DNA from: Chloroflexota bacterium
GTDB taxonomy: Bacteria; Chloroflexota; Chloroflexia; Thermomicrobiales; UBA6265
Length of the DNA stretch: 14,379 bases
NCBI GenBank assembly: GCA_023415845.1
Contig: JAEZJB010000433.1
Coordinates: 1-14,379 of the forward strand
Reading direction: 5' to 3'
Positions 6,981 to 14,379 of the stretch are shown one piece after another (positions within the stretch are counted from its first letter, which is position 1; each line of letters begins with the position of its first letter). Position numbers and translations under genes: made by a program. A model generated the notes under the pieces. It saw only the letters and a program-made list of their open reading frames with translations. It was not told the origin of the DNA and searched no databases.

Positions 6981-8135
6981 ATGGCAGACCTCGAGCGCTT
7001 GCTCCGGGACATGGGGGACCACGAATGGGTGCGGATAGCCGCGGTCATCGTGGGCTTCCTGCTGATTGTCGTTTCCTTCTTCTGGTCGCTGCGCATCCTG
7101 ATGGTGCAGGGAACCGATCCGCCACGTGTCGCACGCCTGATTTTTCGGGGGATGCGGAACCTGCTGCTGATTGCCGGGGCAGTGGCTGGCCGAAAGAACA
7201 GCGCCTATCGGCGCATGGTCTGGCAGTTTTATGTGCCGCTCAGCCTGCTGGCCATCATCGTCGCCTCACTCATTCAGACACTGATCGGGTTCACCATGAT
7301 GTTCTGGGGGGCGGCCAGGAACGACTGGTTGACCTCGTTCCAGAACAGCTATTCGTCACTCTCCACGCTTGGTGTGGCCGGTATACCGGACACGGTCTGG
7401 CAGTCCAATTTTTCGCTCGTCGAGTCGCTGACCGGTCCGATTCTGGTTGCCTTGCTGATCACCTATTTCACCACCATCAATCAGACGTTCGATGACCGCA
7501 CTTCGCAACTGCGCGAAATGGACCAGCGCCTGGCCAAGGCGGACAACGGACCGGCGCTGCTCGAGCAGACTGCCGAGGAGCATGGCGGTGATCTCGGCTC
7601 GCTCCACCAGATCTGGACTGAGTGGGGAGCCGAATTCAAGCGGATCGACGAGAACTACCAGTCAGTCTCCGGATATCTCATCATTTTTGCTCCCCGGCTG
7701 CGCACCCATTGGGCGCATGGGGCGATGACCGTGCTGGATGCGGCCAATTTGCGCAACACCGTGCTGGACATGCCGACCGACCACAAGGCCGAATTGTGCC
7801 TGCAGACCGGAATCAAGGCGCTCTCGGAAGCCACCGAGCATTTCCGGCATCACCTGCTGCGCTTTCGGTATGACAAGCAACAGGCCGACGTGACGCGAGA
7901 GCAGTTCGATAGCGCGATGAAGGAACTGGACACGGCGGGCCTGCGGTTGGTCAAGGACCTTGATACGGCCTGGACACAATTCAGCACCAATCGGAGACTC
8001 TATGAGAAACCAGTGACCGATCTCTGCGATATGGTGTATATCCGAGTATCTTCGTGGTCGGATGAACCAAGCGTGCGTCATGGCGTGTTGCCGCACATCG
8101 AACTCTTCGGGGGAGGGCATCATTGGAGGAGTTGA
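6981..8135 (+). CDS. Pore-loop membrane protein A (uncharacterised family)
   Basis: A 384-residue protein. Three membrane segments are visible (about 16-41, 83-109 and 146-166). Between the second and third lies NSYSSLSTLGVAGIPDT (122-138), which resembles the pore helix and filter region of two-TM potassium channels without the exact TVGYGD. A soluble domain of about 210 residues follows, with IWTEWGAEFKRIDENYQSV and THWAHGAMTVLDAAN. From memory, this layout (SSLxTLGF pore, then W..W and SW..al..VLDAAA) matches membrane proteins common in actinobacteria that usually carry no function. It has a strong SD (GGAGG, 6970-6974) and lies 41 bp after ureD, so it is probably in the urease transcript. 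Ion or ammonium passage is inference. The last 30 residues have no counterpart in its paralogue. Confidence 0.75.
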   Translation: MADLERLLRDMGDHEWVRIAAVIVGFLLIVVSFFWSLRILMVQGTDPPRVARLIFRGMRNLLLIAGAVAGRKNSAYRRMVWQFYVPLSLLAIIVASLIQTLIGFTMMFWGAARNDWLTSFQNSYSSLSTLGVAGIPDTVWQSNFSLVESLTGPILVALLITYFTTINQTFDDRTSQLREMDQRLAKADNGPALLEQTAEEHGGDLGSLHQIWTEWGAEFKRIDENYQSVSGYLIIFAPRLRTHWAHGAMTVLDAANLRNTVLDMPTDHKAELCLQTGIKALSEATEHFRHHLLRFRYDKQQADVTREQFDSAMKELDTAGLRLVKDLDTAWTQFSTNRRLYEKPVTDLCDMVYIRVSSWSDEPSVRHGVLPHIELFGGGHHWRS

Positions 8136-9154
8136 TCCGGTTCGCCTGTGCTCTGGTGGGCCTGGTCATGGTGGTGGGCATCTTCTATTGGGCGATGCAG
8201 GTGCTGATGGTGCCGGGGGCTCCGATGTCCCCGGGGGTGCGCCTTGTCTTTCGCAGCGTACGGAACCTGATGCGGTTGGCCGGGCAGACGATGCGGGTCG
8301 ACCAGCGCCGGCGGCAGCTCTGGGCGCTCTACGTGCCGATCAGCCTGCTGGCCGTGATTGCCACGACGCTGGCCATCACTCTGCTCGGCTACACCCTGAT
8401 TTTCTACGGCATCTCCAACGACTCACTCCATGTCTCCTACGTCAACAGCGTGTCGTCGCTATCGGTGCTGGGATTTGGCGGCGAGCCATCGACCCTGCTG
8501 CAGACGACGCTCGCGCTGGCGGAGGCGTTTACCGGCCCGATCATCGTGGCCCTGCTGATTGCCTACCTGGCCACCATGAACTCGTCGTTTACCCAGCAAC
8601 AGCGTCGCCTGGAGAAGATGGATGACGCCCTGGGTGGCGTCGACAGCGGTCCGGAGTTGCTGATACAGAAGGCCGAGAATAATGGGCTGGCCGATCTGCC
8701 CGCGATCTGGAAGGCATGGGGCGACGAATTCTCGACCTTTGCCGCGCATTCCGACAGCGTGCAGGCCTACCTGCTGCTGTTTGCGCCGAGCATGCATACC
8801 CACTGGGTGACCGATGCGCTCACCGTGCTCGATTCGGCGAATTTCTGGAACAACGTGGTGGATCAACCGGCAGATGCCGACGCCGCAGCCTGTTTGGTGA
8901 ACGGATCCGAGGCGATCACGCAAGCCGTCAACACTTTCCACCATCACGTGATCACGTTTCGGCACGACCTGAGCGTGATGGAGGTTACCCCCGACCAGTT
9001 CCAGCATGCGTGTGGAGACCTGACGGCCGCCGGGGTGAAGCTCAAGCCTGACCGTGATGCCGCGTGGACGGCATTCAGGACCCAGCGAGCGACGTATGGG
9101 CAGGCGGTGCACAAGCTGGCCGAGATGATGGACGCCCCGATCGAACTGTGGTGA
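8123..9154 (+). CDS. Pore-loop membrane protein B, tandem paralogue of A
   Basis: A 343-residue paralogue of the preceding protein. The same layout is seen: membrane segments at about 7-30, 69-96 and 135-152, the pore-like loop NSVSSLSVLGFGGEPST (108-124), and a soluble domain with IWKAWGDEFSTFAAHSDSV and THWVTDALTVLDSAN. Both share SSLS-x-LG-xx-G-x-P-x-T, E-xx-TGPI-x-VALLI-x-Y and an arginine-rich stretch ending MDxxL. The start is a TTG (8123) with GGGAGGG at 8111-8117, overlapping the end of gene A by 13 bp, so the two are likely co-translated and may form a hetero-oligomer. It is the last gene before the terminator at 9308. Confidence 0.75.
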   Translation: MEELIRFACALVGLVMVVGIFYWAMQVLMVPGAPMSPGVRLVFRSVRNLMRLAGQTMRVDQRRRQLWALYVPISLLAVIATTLAITLLGYTLIFYGISNDSLHVSYVNSVSSLSVLGFGGEPSTLLQTTLALAEAFTGPIIVALLIAYLATMNSSFTQQQRRLEKMDDALGGVDSGPELLIQKAENNGLADLPAIWKAWGDEFSTFAAHSDSVQAYLLLFAPSMHTHWVTDALTVLDSANFWNNVVDQPADADAAACLVNGSEAITQAVNTFHHHVITFRHDLSVMEVTPDQFQHACGDLTAAGVKLKPDRDAAWTAFRTQRATYGQAVHKLAEMMDAPIELW

Positions 9155-9307
9155 GCGGTGATGCCGGCCCGGTGTGCCAGAGCCCCCGGGTCGTGAATCG
9201 GTACCGGTGAGCCGGCGGGGATGGTGCTGGATTCGCGCCCAGTTCCCGGCAGTTGTTGGGGAAAGAACGCCCCCGATCGCGTGACATCGTGACGGGGTGT
9301 GGGGGCG

Positions 9308-9354
9308 ACAAAGGGAAGGACCCGGAAGCCAGGCTTCCGGGTCCTTCCCTTTGT
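9308..9354. terminator. Bidirectional intrinsic terminator between convergent genes
   Basis: A 23-bp perfect inverted repeat (9308-9330 and 9332-9354) around a single central A gives a stem of about 22 bp with a minimal loop. It lies between the rightward urease operon and the leftward transpeptidase gene, where both need a stop. The arms begin and end in ACAAAG/CTTTGT, so each strand has a short T-rich foot. A weaker pairing, CGCCCCC (9268-9274) with GGGGGCG (9301-9307), lies just before it. Nothing else is seen in 9155-9380. Confidence 0.85.
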
Positions 9355-9380
9355 GTGAGCAGATGGGGAGTGTCAGCAGG

Positions 9381-10607
9381 TTACCAGTGAATGATCACCG
9401 GGGTGCCGACCGGGGTGATGTCGTAGAGCCAGGCCGCGAGATCGACCGGAACGTTGATGCACCCGTGGCTCATGACCGAGCCGAAGTTGTTGTGCCAGTA
9501 GGCGCCGTGGATGGCATGTCCAACGTCGGTGAAGTACATCACCGAGGGAACGTCGGGCACGTTGTAATACTCACCACCGAGCACGCCTTCCATGGTTTGC
9601 GTGCCGTTCTTCAGCTGGATGTAGAACGTACCGGTTGGTGTGTCGAAGCCGGGGCGGCCAGAGGAAATGTAGGTTTCCATCACCACCGTGTTGCCCTGGT
9701 AGACGGTCATGTATTGCGAGCTGAGATTGATGTCGATGGTGATGCCACCGCCACCTGGTGTGTACGTGCCGTAGGTGCCACCCACGCCGCTCGGTTCGGG
9801 TTCCGGGGCGATAAAGAGTTCTTCGCTGTAGGTTGGGACGTCCCCCTGGGCCACCGGGGACTGGTCGAGGCCGTAGCGGTCGGCAAGCTGGCGCCCGACC
9901 GGCACCATCGAGACGTCGCCACTTTCGTTGTAGACCAGCTGGCCGCGCTCGAAGACCTGATACGTCTTGCCGCCCTGAACATACTCTTCGGTCAGCGGAT
10001 TGCCGAGGTAGCCAACTTCGCCGGTGTTTTCCCAGAACTCGCGGAACCCGCCCTGCACGGTATGCCGGGTGTCTTCCACGAACCGGGCGTTTGGAGCAAC
10101 CTTCGTGGCGGTAACCGGGAGCCAGGCCTTGTTGATGGCCAGCATGTCGGTGCCGGACGATTCGGTTGCGCTGGTGGAGTTCCAGCCGAGGGTGGTGCGC
10201 TGGATGCTGATCGGCCGCAGTTCTTCGCCGATCTTGCCGAAGTGGAAATGCTGGCCATTGGCATCGGCCTGGGGCCAGTACTCGAACCGGGCGTACTGGA
10301 AGTACTGCACGATATGGCCGTTTTCGAGGGTGATTTCGGGAGTGATGGGGAAGCCGTAGGAGGCCTCCTTGCCGTTATCGCGCCAGACATCAAGGAAGAC
10401 CTGGTCGAGCGTCTGGCCGGTTTCTTCGATGTAGACCGTGCGCGGAGCTGACCAGGCCCCAGCCGGGGAGACGAATGGCGCGAACATGGTGAGCAGGAGG
10501 CCAAGCACCACCAACACCATGCCGAGGATCTTCACCTCCAGGCGCGGCCGTGGCAGTGGCAAGGCCACCGCGCGCGTCCGTGTCTGTAATGCAGTTCCCG
10601 ACCTCAT
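9381..10607 (-). CDS. Membrane-anchored or secreted L,D-transpeptidase (YkuD domain)
   Basis: A 408-residue cell-wall enzyme that cross-links or modifies peptidoglycan by L,D-transpeptidation outside the membrane. A basic N-terminus (about 1-25) leads into a hydrophobic segment (ILGMVLVVLGLLLTMFAPFV), a signal peptide or anchor. Two diverged repeats follow, FLDVWRDNGKEASYGFPITP and FREFWENTGEVGYLGNPLTE, each then QxFxxxxxxY; I recall this module from secreted Chloroflexota proteins. A Gly/Pro linker joins them to the catalytic domain, with HGAYWH and SHGCINVP (catalytic C383, H381), ending at residue 408. ATG 10607 is chosen because GGGAGAG precedes it and a basic-hydrophobic leader follows; a longer in-frame start at 10685 adds 26 unlikely residues. 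Confidence 0.88.
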   Translation of the reverse strand: MRSGTALQTRTRAVALPLPRPRLEVKILGMVLVVLGLLLTMFAPFVSPAGAWSAPRTVYIEETGQTLDQVFLDVWRDNGKEASYGFPITPEITLENGHIVQYFQYARFEYWPQADANGQHFHFGKIGEELRPISIQRTTLGWNSTSATESSGTDMLAINKAWLPVTATKVAPNARFVEDTRHTVQGGFREFWENTGEVGYLGNPLTEEYVQGGKTYQVFERGQLVYNESGDVSMVPVGRQLADRYGLDQSPVAQGDVPTYSEELFIAPEPEPSGVGGTYGTYTPGGGGITIDINLSSQYMTVYQGNTVVMETYISSGRPGFDTPTGTFYIQLKNGTQTMEGVLGGEYYNVPDVPSVMYFTDVGHAIHGAYWHNNFGSVMSHGCINVPVDLAAWLYDITPVGTPVIIHW

Positions 10608-10795
10608 GCTTCCTACTCTCCCATCCTGCCGGTCACCCCTGGTGCCCGTCCACGCTTTGCCGAAAGATTGCCACCCCGGCAGCACTGGCGAGGTGGCAAA
10701 TGGTCATCACCCACGTAAACGCACGTTTGGGAAAACCGGTTTCCTCTTCCGCGCTCACGTGTGGAACTTCTTCCCATGTAACCACGTGGGGAGAA

Positions 10796-10807
10796 GTGTA
10801 CGTACAC
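10796..10807. promoter_or_regulatory. Perfect 12-bp palindrome, possible operator
   Basis: GTGTACGTACAC is fully self-complementary. It lies one base downstream of the leftward -10-like hexamer, over the expected transcription start of the transpeptidase gene, where a dimeric repressor would act. Three CACGTG hexamers also occur in this gap (near 10756, 10783 and 10907). Confidence 0.4.
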
Positions 10808-10836
10808 ACTATACCTGTGAATTGTGGGGCAATCCA
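10808..10836 (-). promoter_or_regulatory. Putative leftward promoter of the L,D-transpeptidase gene
   Basis: On the minus strand TATAGT (10813-10808) is a good -10, preceded at 17 bp by the weak -35 TGGATT. Transcription would start near 10801 and leave a leader of about 190 nt. The leader holds a CCCATGT/ACGTGGG imperfect hairpin (about 10773-10790). Apart from these sites and the CACGTG words, I see no gene in the 378-bp gap 10608-10985. Confidence 0.4.
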
Positions 10837-10985
10837 GCCATCACCTTTGTGATTCGATAGTTCTGGCGAGTCATGTGTCACCATGGCACAGTGTACGCGC
10901 CATAACCACGTGATGCCGAGTCGTCAGCGCCTCTTTTCGGCCGTACTGGAGAGCGGGAGGCCAGGTCGCCCCACGAGTGCAAGGG

Positions 10986-13601
10986 CTAGCCGAAGGAGAC
11001 GAATCCGTCTCGGTCGAGCGCAGCCAGCATGTCGGCTCCACGCTTCGCCACTCGTCGGAATCGCGCCGCGTCAAGCCAGGACTCGTCGATTTCTCCACGT
11101 TGCCACTGACCAAGCTCTGCCCGCGTCCGCGCACGTGCTTCCAATGTTGTGTCGCCTGGAGTGAATGCCCATGCCAGCAAGTCGGACAGCGGCGCTTCCA
11201 GCCGGGCGCGGGAGCCGGTGAACTTGGGCAGCACCTTCATTAGTACCGCCTCGTCGAAGGCAGCTTCCAGCGGCTGCATGGCATTGGCCTCGTTGTTCGC
11301 CAGGTATTGGACGATTTCGTCGAAGACCCGATAACCAAAGTGCATTCGGTAGCGACTCAGGCGGTCGTTGAGCGTCTGCAACCAGGTGCGCACCACGTCA
11401 TGGCGCTCGACGAAGTCGGCGATCTCGGTCTTGTCGATCCGGGCGAACCTTCCCTGGCGCGAGAAACTGGCCAGCAGCTCCCGCTTCTGGGCTTCGGACA
11501 TGACGGGGCCAGAGTCGGTCTGATTCATTGCCGGTGGGTAGTGGGAGAAATCCACGTCGGTCAGCTCGATCGTGAAGGCGCGGTCGAGCACCTTGGGGCT
11601 GAAGGCATGGGTGGTGTCGTCCATGTTCACGGTGCCGATCAGGTAGAGGTTGGGTGGCAGCCTGACTTCGCGGGGCGGCACGTCGTCATCGTCGAGTGTG
11701 TCGGGATAGGTGAAGCGGAGTGGCTCGCTGGTCCAGCCCTGCTGGTCGCGGCCGGATTCGATCACGCTCAGCAGATCGGCGAAGTAGTACTCGACGTGGG
11801 CCAGGTTCATTTCGTCGAGGATGACGAACCAGGCGATCCGGTCTTCTTCCGGACCCCTGTAGTTCTCGGCTGCCTGGAGAATAAACGTGAGGAAGTCGCT
11901 CCATTCATAGGAGGCGGTGAGCGGGTTGTAGTAGCCGAGCAGGCTGGTGCTGTCCCGCCAGTCTGGCCGCACTGACAGGAACAGGTGATTTGTGACAGAC
12001 TCGACTTTCACTGTCTCCGCAAGTTCCAGCTCGGTGGTCAATCGTATCGATGCCAAGCGATCTCCGTCCGCGTCGAGAACAGGCTCAGCATAAAGACGCG
12101 AGTTCGGCTCGAGTTCGGCGATTGCATTGCCAACCGACCCGCGGAAATACAGTACGGTAATGCTGGATCCACCAGAGTGAGCGCGATGCTCAATACGGCC
12201 CGACCCATGAATCTCGCCCAGATTCAATTGGATTTCACGTTGTTCACCCACCGCCAGAGGCGGCAGCAAGTCCAAAGAGTTCTTTGGAAAGATGACCCGC
12301 CGGTACTTCTGCATATAAGGTTTCACTGTGAGAGGAATTCGATCGGGCTGAGTTGTCGCCAACGAGGATTCACCAATTCCATCTGGCAACAGACCAGCGA
12401 ACCCAGTTGCGATCTTCGACTTGCCGGTGCCGCTGATCCCGCTGAGTACCACGAAGCCCTTCGTCTGCAGGCCGGTATAGAATGCGGCGACTTGATCGTG
12501 AGTGTAAGTGAGTCCTCTCCTCGCCAAGGCACGCTGTACTTCTGGGATAGGGTGTACTAGGTCGATCGCAGTTGGTGCTGAGGCGATAGCGCTCGATATG
12601 GGCAGTTCGCTTAAATACCCGGGTTCCGGCAAATCGACTCCGGACACCTCTTCGATCCTGTGTCGCAATGATTCCTGGTGTGATTGCCAGAGCGTCGCCT
12701 TCTTATATGGATTGGTCAGTTTGGCCAATGCGGCTTCGTGAGAATCCGCAAATGAATCGAACCCGATCGGCGAACCGTCGTCACCCAATTGGGGAAAGAC
12801 TAACGAGTCATAGTCCTTCGGCACCTTCGACACTGGATTGGCATCACATTGCGCCATCACATCAAAGGGCAGGAACTCTCGACTCAGTACCCAATCGTAT
12901 TTTCCCGAAGTGCTGGACCCTCCGGCGGTTACCTGCCCGACGTTGATGAGGATATTTCCGTTTGAGCGGAAAACTGCCCAGGACTCGGGCGACAGCTTGT
13001 GTGCAGCCAAGATGGTTGCGGCCATCTGACGAGCGGCGACTGGAGACGGCAAAGCAACTTCAGGATCAATCGATGTGTTCACCTTCTCTTGTACCTGCAG
13101 TTCCCTCCACTGGTCGATGTAACCGGGTTCAGGTAGGGGAGAGTCCAAGTATTCGCCTAGTAGTTCTCGAACATCGTCACGATGCCATTTCCATCGTTGA
13201 TTGATGCGGAACCAAGATTCCTTTAGAGGTAACGCTGCTGCGTGTGCATCAGCCAAACCTTCCAGAAGGTGAGTAGCCTGGGCCATCGGTATACGTACAC
13301 GAATATGATCCGAGTTCTCTTTGTACTGCCGAACTCGTTGGAGTTTTTGAACGGCGAGGTCTGGATTCGCTTCGAGCAATTCTCGGTGGACGATGATATC
13401 AATGCTTGATAGTTGTGGATCGTAGACTACGAAGGACTGATTACCCACAATCATGACCAACTTTTCTGCATCCTTGCCCAGCCCCCAGATCCAGTTACGA
13501 TCATGTTGTTCCAATAAAGAAATTGTTCTCGCAACCTGCTGGGCGAACTTAGCGAGACCGGAATCTTCTTTCGCATCCATGTTATTCATCCAAGATCCCA
13601 T
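10986..13601 (-). CDS. McrB-like AAA+ ATPase/GTPase
   Basis: An 871-residue motor subunit of an McrBC-type system. Walker A is GISGTGKS (388-395), Walker B is FVILDEMNL (592-600) followed by AHVEYYFADLLSVIESG, and the McrB-type signature GTVNMDDTT (656-664) precedes FSPKVLDRAF. VRPDWRDSTSLLGYYNPLT (545-563) is also typical of McrB proteins. Residues 1-370 form the recognition half and appear to hold two related modules (about 35-165 and 206-334), each ending LPEPGY. About 130 residues lie between Walker A and the VRPDW strand, a probable inserted beta domain. The ATG follows the nuclease stop with no gap and no clear SD, suggesting coupled translation; M5 or M8 could also serve as start. Family NTPases of this type usually use GTP, but the sequence does not prove which nucleotide is used. 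Confidence 0.88.
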   Translation of the reverse strand: MGSWMNNMDAKEDSGLAKFAQQVARTISLLEQHDRNWIWGLGKDAEKLVMIVGNQSFVVYDPQLSSIDIIVHRELLEANPDLAVQKLQRVRQYKENSDHIRVRIPMAQATHLLEGLADAHAAALPLKESWFRINQRWKWHRDDVRELLGEYLDSPLPEPGYIDQWRELQVQEKVNTSIDPEVALPSPVAARQMAATILAAHKLSPESWAVFRSNGNILINVGQVTAGGSSTSGKYDWVLSREFLPFDVMAQCDANPVSKVPKDYDSLVFPQLGDDGSPIGFDSFADSHEAALAKLTNPYKKATLWQSHQESLRHRIEEVSGVDLPEPGYLSELPISSAIASAPTAIDLVHPIPEVQRALARRGLTYTHDQVAAFYTGLQTKGFVVLSGISGTGKSKIATGFAGLLPDGIGESSLATTQPDRIPLTVKPYMQKYRRVIFPKNSLDLLPPLAVGEQREIQLNLGEIHGSGRIEHRAHSGGSSITVLYFRGSVGNAIAELEPNSRLYAEPVLDADGDRLASIRLTTELELAETVKVESVTNHLFLSVRPDWRDSTSLLGYYNPLTASYEWSDFLTFILQAAENYRGPEEDRIAWFVILDEMNLAHVEYYFADLLSVIESGRDQQGWTSEPLRFTYPDTLDDDDVPPREVRLPPNLYLIGTVNMDDTTHAFSPKVLDRAFTIELTDVDFSHYPPAMNQTDSGPVMSEAQKRELLASFSRQGRFARIDKTEIADFVERHDVVRTWLQTLNDRLSRYRMHFGYRVFDEIVQYLANNEANAMQPLEAAFDEAVLMKVLPKFTGSRARLEAPLSDLLAWAFTPGDTTLEARARTRAELGQWQRGEIDESWLDAARFRRVAKRGADMLAALDRDGFVSFG

Positions 13602-14379
13602 CTATGGTTGAACGATGCCGACCGGCGTTTGGGCGATGGCCCCGATGCCATGTAGGTCTTCATTTGCGAGTAACTCAGCCAACGTCAGGTCGGGAATCTT
13701 TGCGCTAGTCGTTGTGCGGAACATCGAGATAGTTCCCGGGAAGAGGACGACGGCCGCCCGTACATTGGGAATGGCGTCACGGTAGGCGTGCATCTTGGTG
13801 AGATCATCGGTGGTGGCCTTCGCCTCCCCTGTAGGATTCCATTCCGTCTCCACGCTTTCAGTAACTGCCTGAATCCACTGATGACGCAGGCGGAACTTCG
13901 CATCAAGCGCCACACGTCGGCCGCAGGTTGGAACCCACAGATAGTCTGGACGGAGTGGCAGGCCGGAGTACGTCCGCTTCGTGCGGTTGTAGTGCAGGGT
14001 GCCGTGCTCGCCGAATGTCGCCGCGTAGTTGTTCGTCGGTGCGCCGAGCGAATCGAGCTGAGCAGTCAACTGGGCCTGCTCACCGGTCATTGCCGCGATC
14101 TGCTCGATCAGGTCGAACAGCACCCACAGTTCATAGAGCTGGTCAATCTGGCGCAGGGCGATGGCTGACTCGATCGCCGCGAAGAGTGGTTCCTGCGCCC
14201 GCTGGAATCGCGGCCAAAGTGCCGCCAGTTCCCGGTAACCATCCTTGCGTTGCAATACGCGGGACTGCATGGGTGGCACGGTCAGTCGCCCCAATGAGGC
14301 GAACCGGTGGTCTGTCACCAGCAACATCAGGTGTTCGCGCGATGCACGCACCGGTCGTTGCGCGTTCACCGGCAGTCCT
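13602..14379 (-). CDS. McrC-like nuclease (DUF2357/PD-(D/E)XK), N-terminus beyond the window
   Basis: The frame is open to the window edge, so the first codons are missing; a GTG at 14369 is only the first in-frame candidate. In residues counted from that GTG, VPPMQSRVLQRKDGYRELAALW (about 31-52) is the DUF2357 signature. The nuclease core has E80 (YELWVLF), D142 (LRPDYLW) and D156-A-K158 (ALDAKFRL), followed by DDLTKMHAYRDAI (188-200). Together these fit a PD-(D/E)XK active site that would cut DNA. It is read directly into the AAA+ motor gene, so the pair probably forms one restriction-like complex against modified or foreign DNA. The target and activity are inferred from the family. Confidence 0.85.
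   Translation of the reverse strand, partial: GLPVNAQRPVRASREHLMLLVTDHRFASLGRLTVPPMQSRVLQRKDGYRELAALWPRFQRAQEPLFAAIESAIALRQIDQLYELWVLFDLIEQIAAMTGEQAQLTAQLDSLGAPTNNYAATFGEHGTLHYNRTKRTYSGLPLRPDYLWVPTCGRRVALDAKFRLRHQWIQAVTESVETEWNPTGEAKATTDDLTKMHAYRDAIPNVRAAVVLFPGTISMFRTTTSAKIPDLTLAELLANEDLHGIGAIAQTPVGIVQP

Noticed and set aside
9297..10451. 384-residue rightward ORF opposite the L,D-transpeptidase
   Set aside because: Its reading is the shadow of a clear YkuD protein; it starts inside the terminator palindrome and has no coherent domain.

Overview
The window is a high-GC bacterial segment. It most likely comes from a Thermomicrobia-like member of the Chloroflexota. This is an inference from the UreD style, from the FxxxW...GfPiT repeats in the secreted L,D-transpeptidase, and from GC-rich codon usage; no phylogenetic marker gene is present.

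Positions 1-188 hold the 3' end of an unrecognised gene. After a 213-bp promoter-bearing gap comes a rightward operon at about 402-9154: a UT-family urea channel, ureA, ureB and ureC (urease subunits), ureF, ureG and ureD (nickel-insertion chaperones), and two tandem paralogous membrane proteins with a potassium-channel-like pore loop. Urea would enter through the UT channel, urease would split it to ammonia and CO2, and UreD/F/G would load nickel. No ureE is present. UreG instead ends in a tail with 16 His in 27 residues, which may take over UreE's metal-delivery role. The joints of the operon are unusual. A 34-codon ORF with its own Shine-Dalgarno links the channel gene to ureA by stop/start overlaps. 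Strong RNA hairpins sit at the ends of ureC, ureF and ureG.

A 23-bp perfect inverted repeat (9308-9354) ends the operon and also faces a leftward gene (9381-10607) for a membrane-anchored or secreted YkuD-type L,D-transpeptidase, a cell-wall cross-linking enzyme. Its 378-bp upstream gap carries a likely promoter and a perfect 12-bp palindrome at the predicted transcription start.

The right end (10986 to the window edge, leftward) is a two-gene McrBC-like module: a DUF2357/PD-(D/E)XK nuclease cut by the edge, directly followed by an 871-residue McrB-like AAA+ motor. The motor's N-terminal half appears to be two diverged copies of one module, a further beta-rich domain interrupts its AAA core, and these parts have lower GC than the motor core. 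This is the likeliest defence system in the window.
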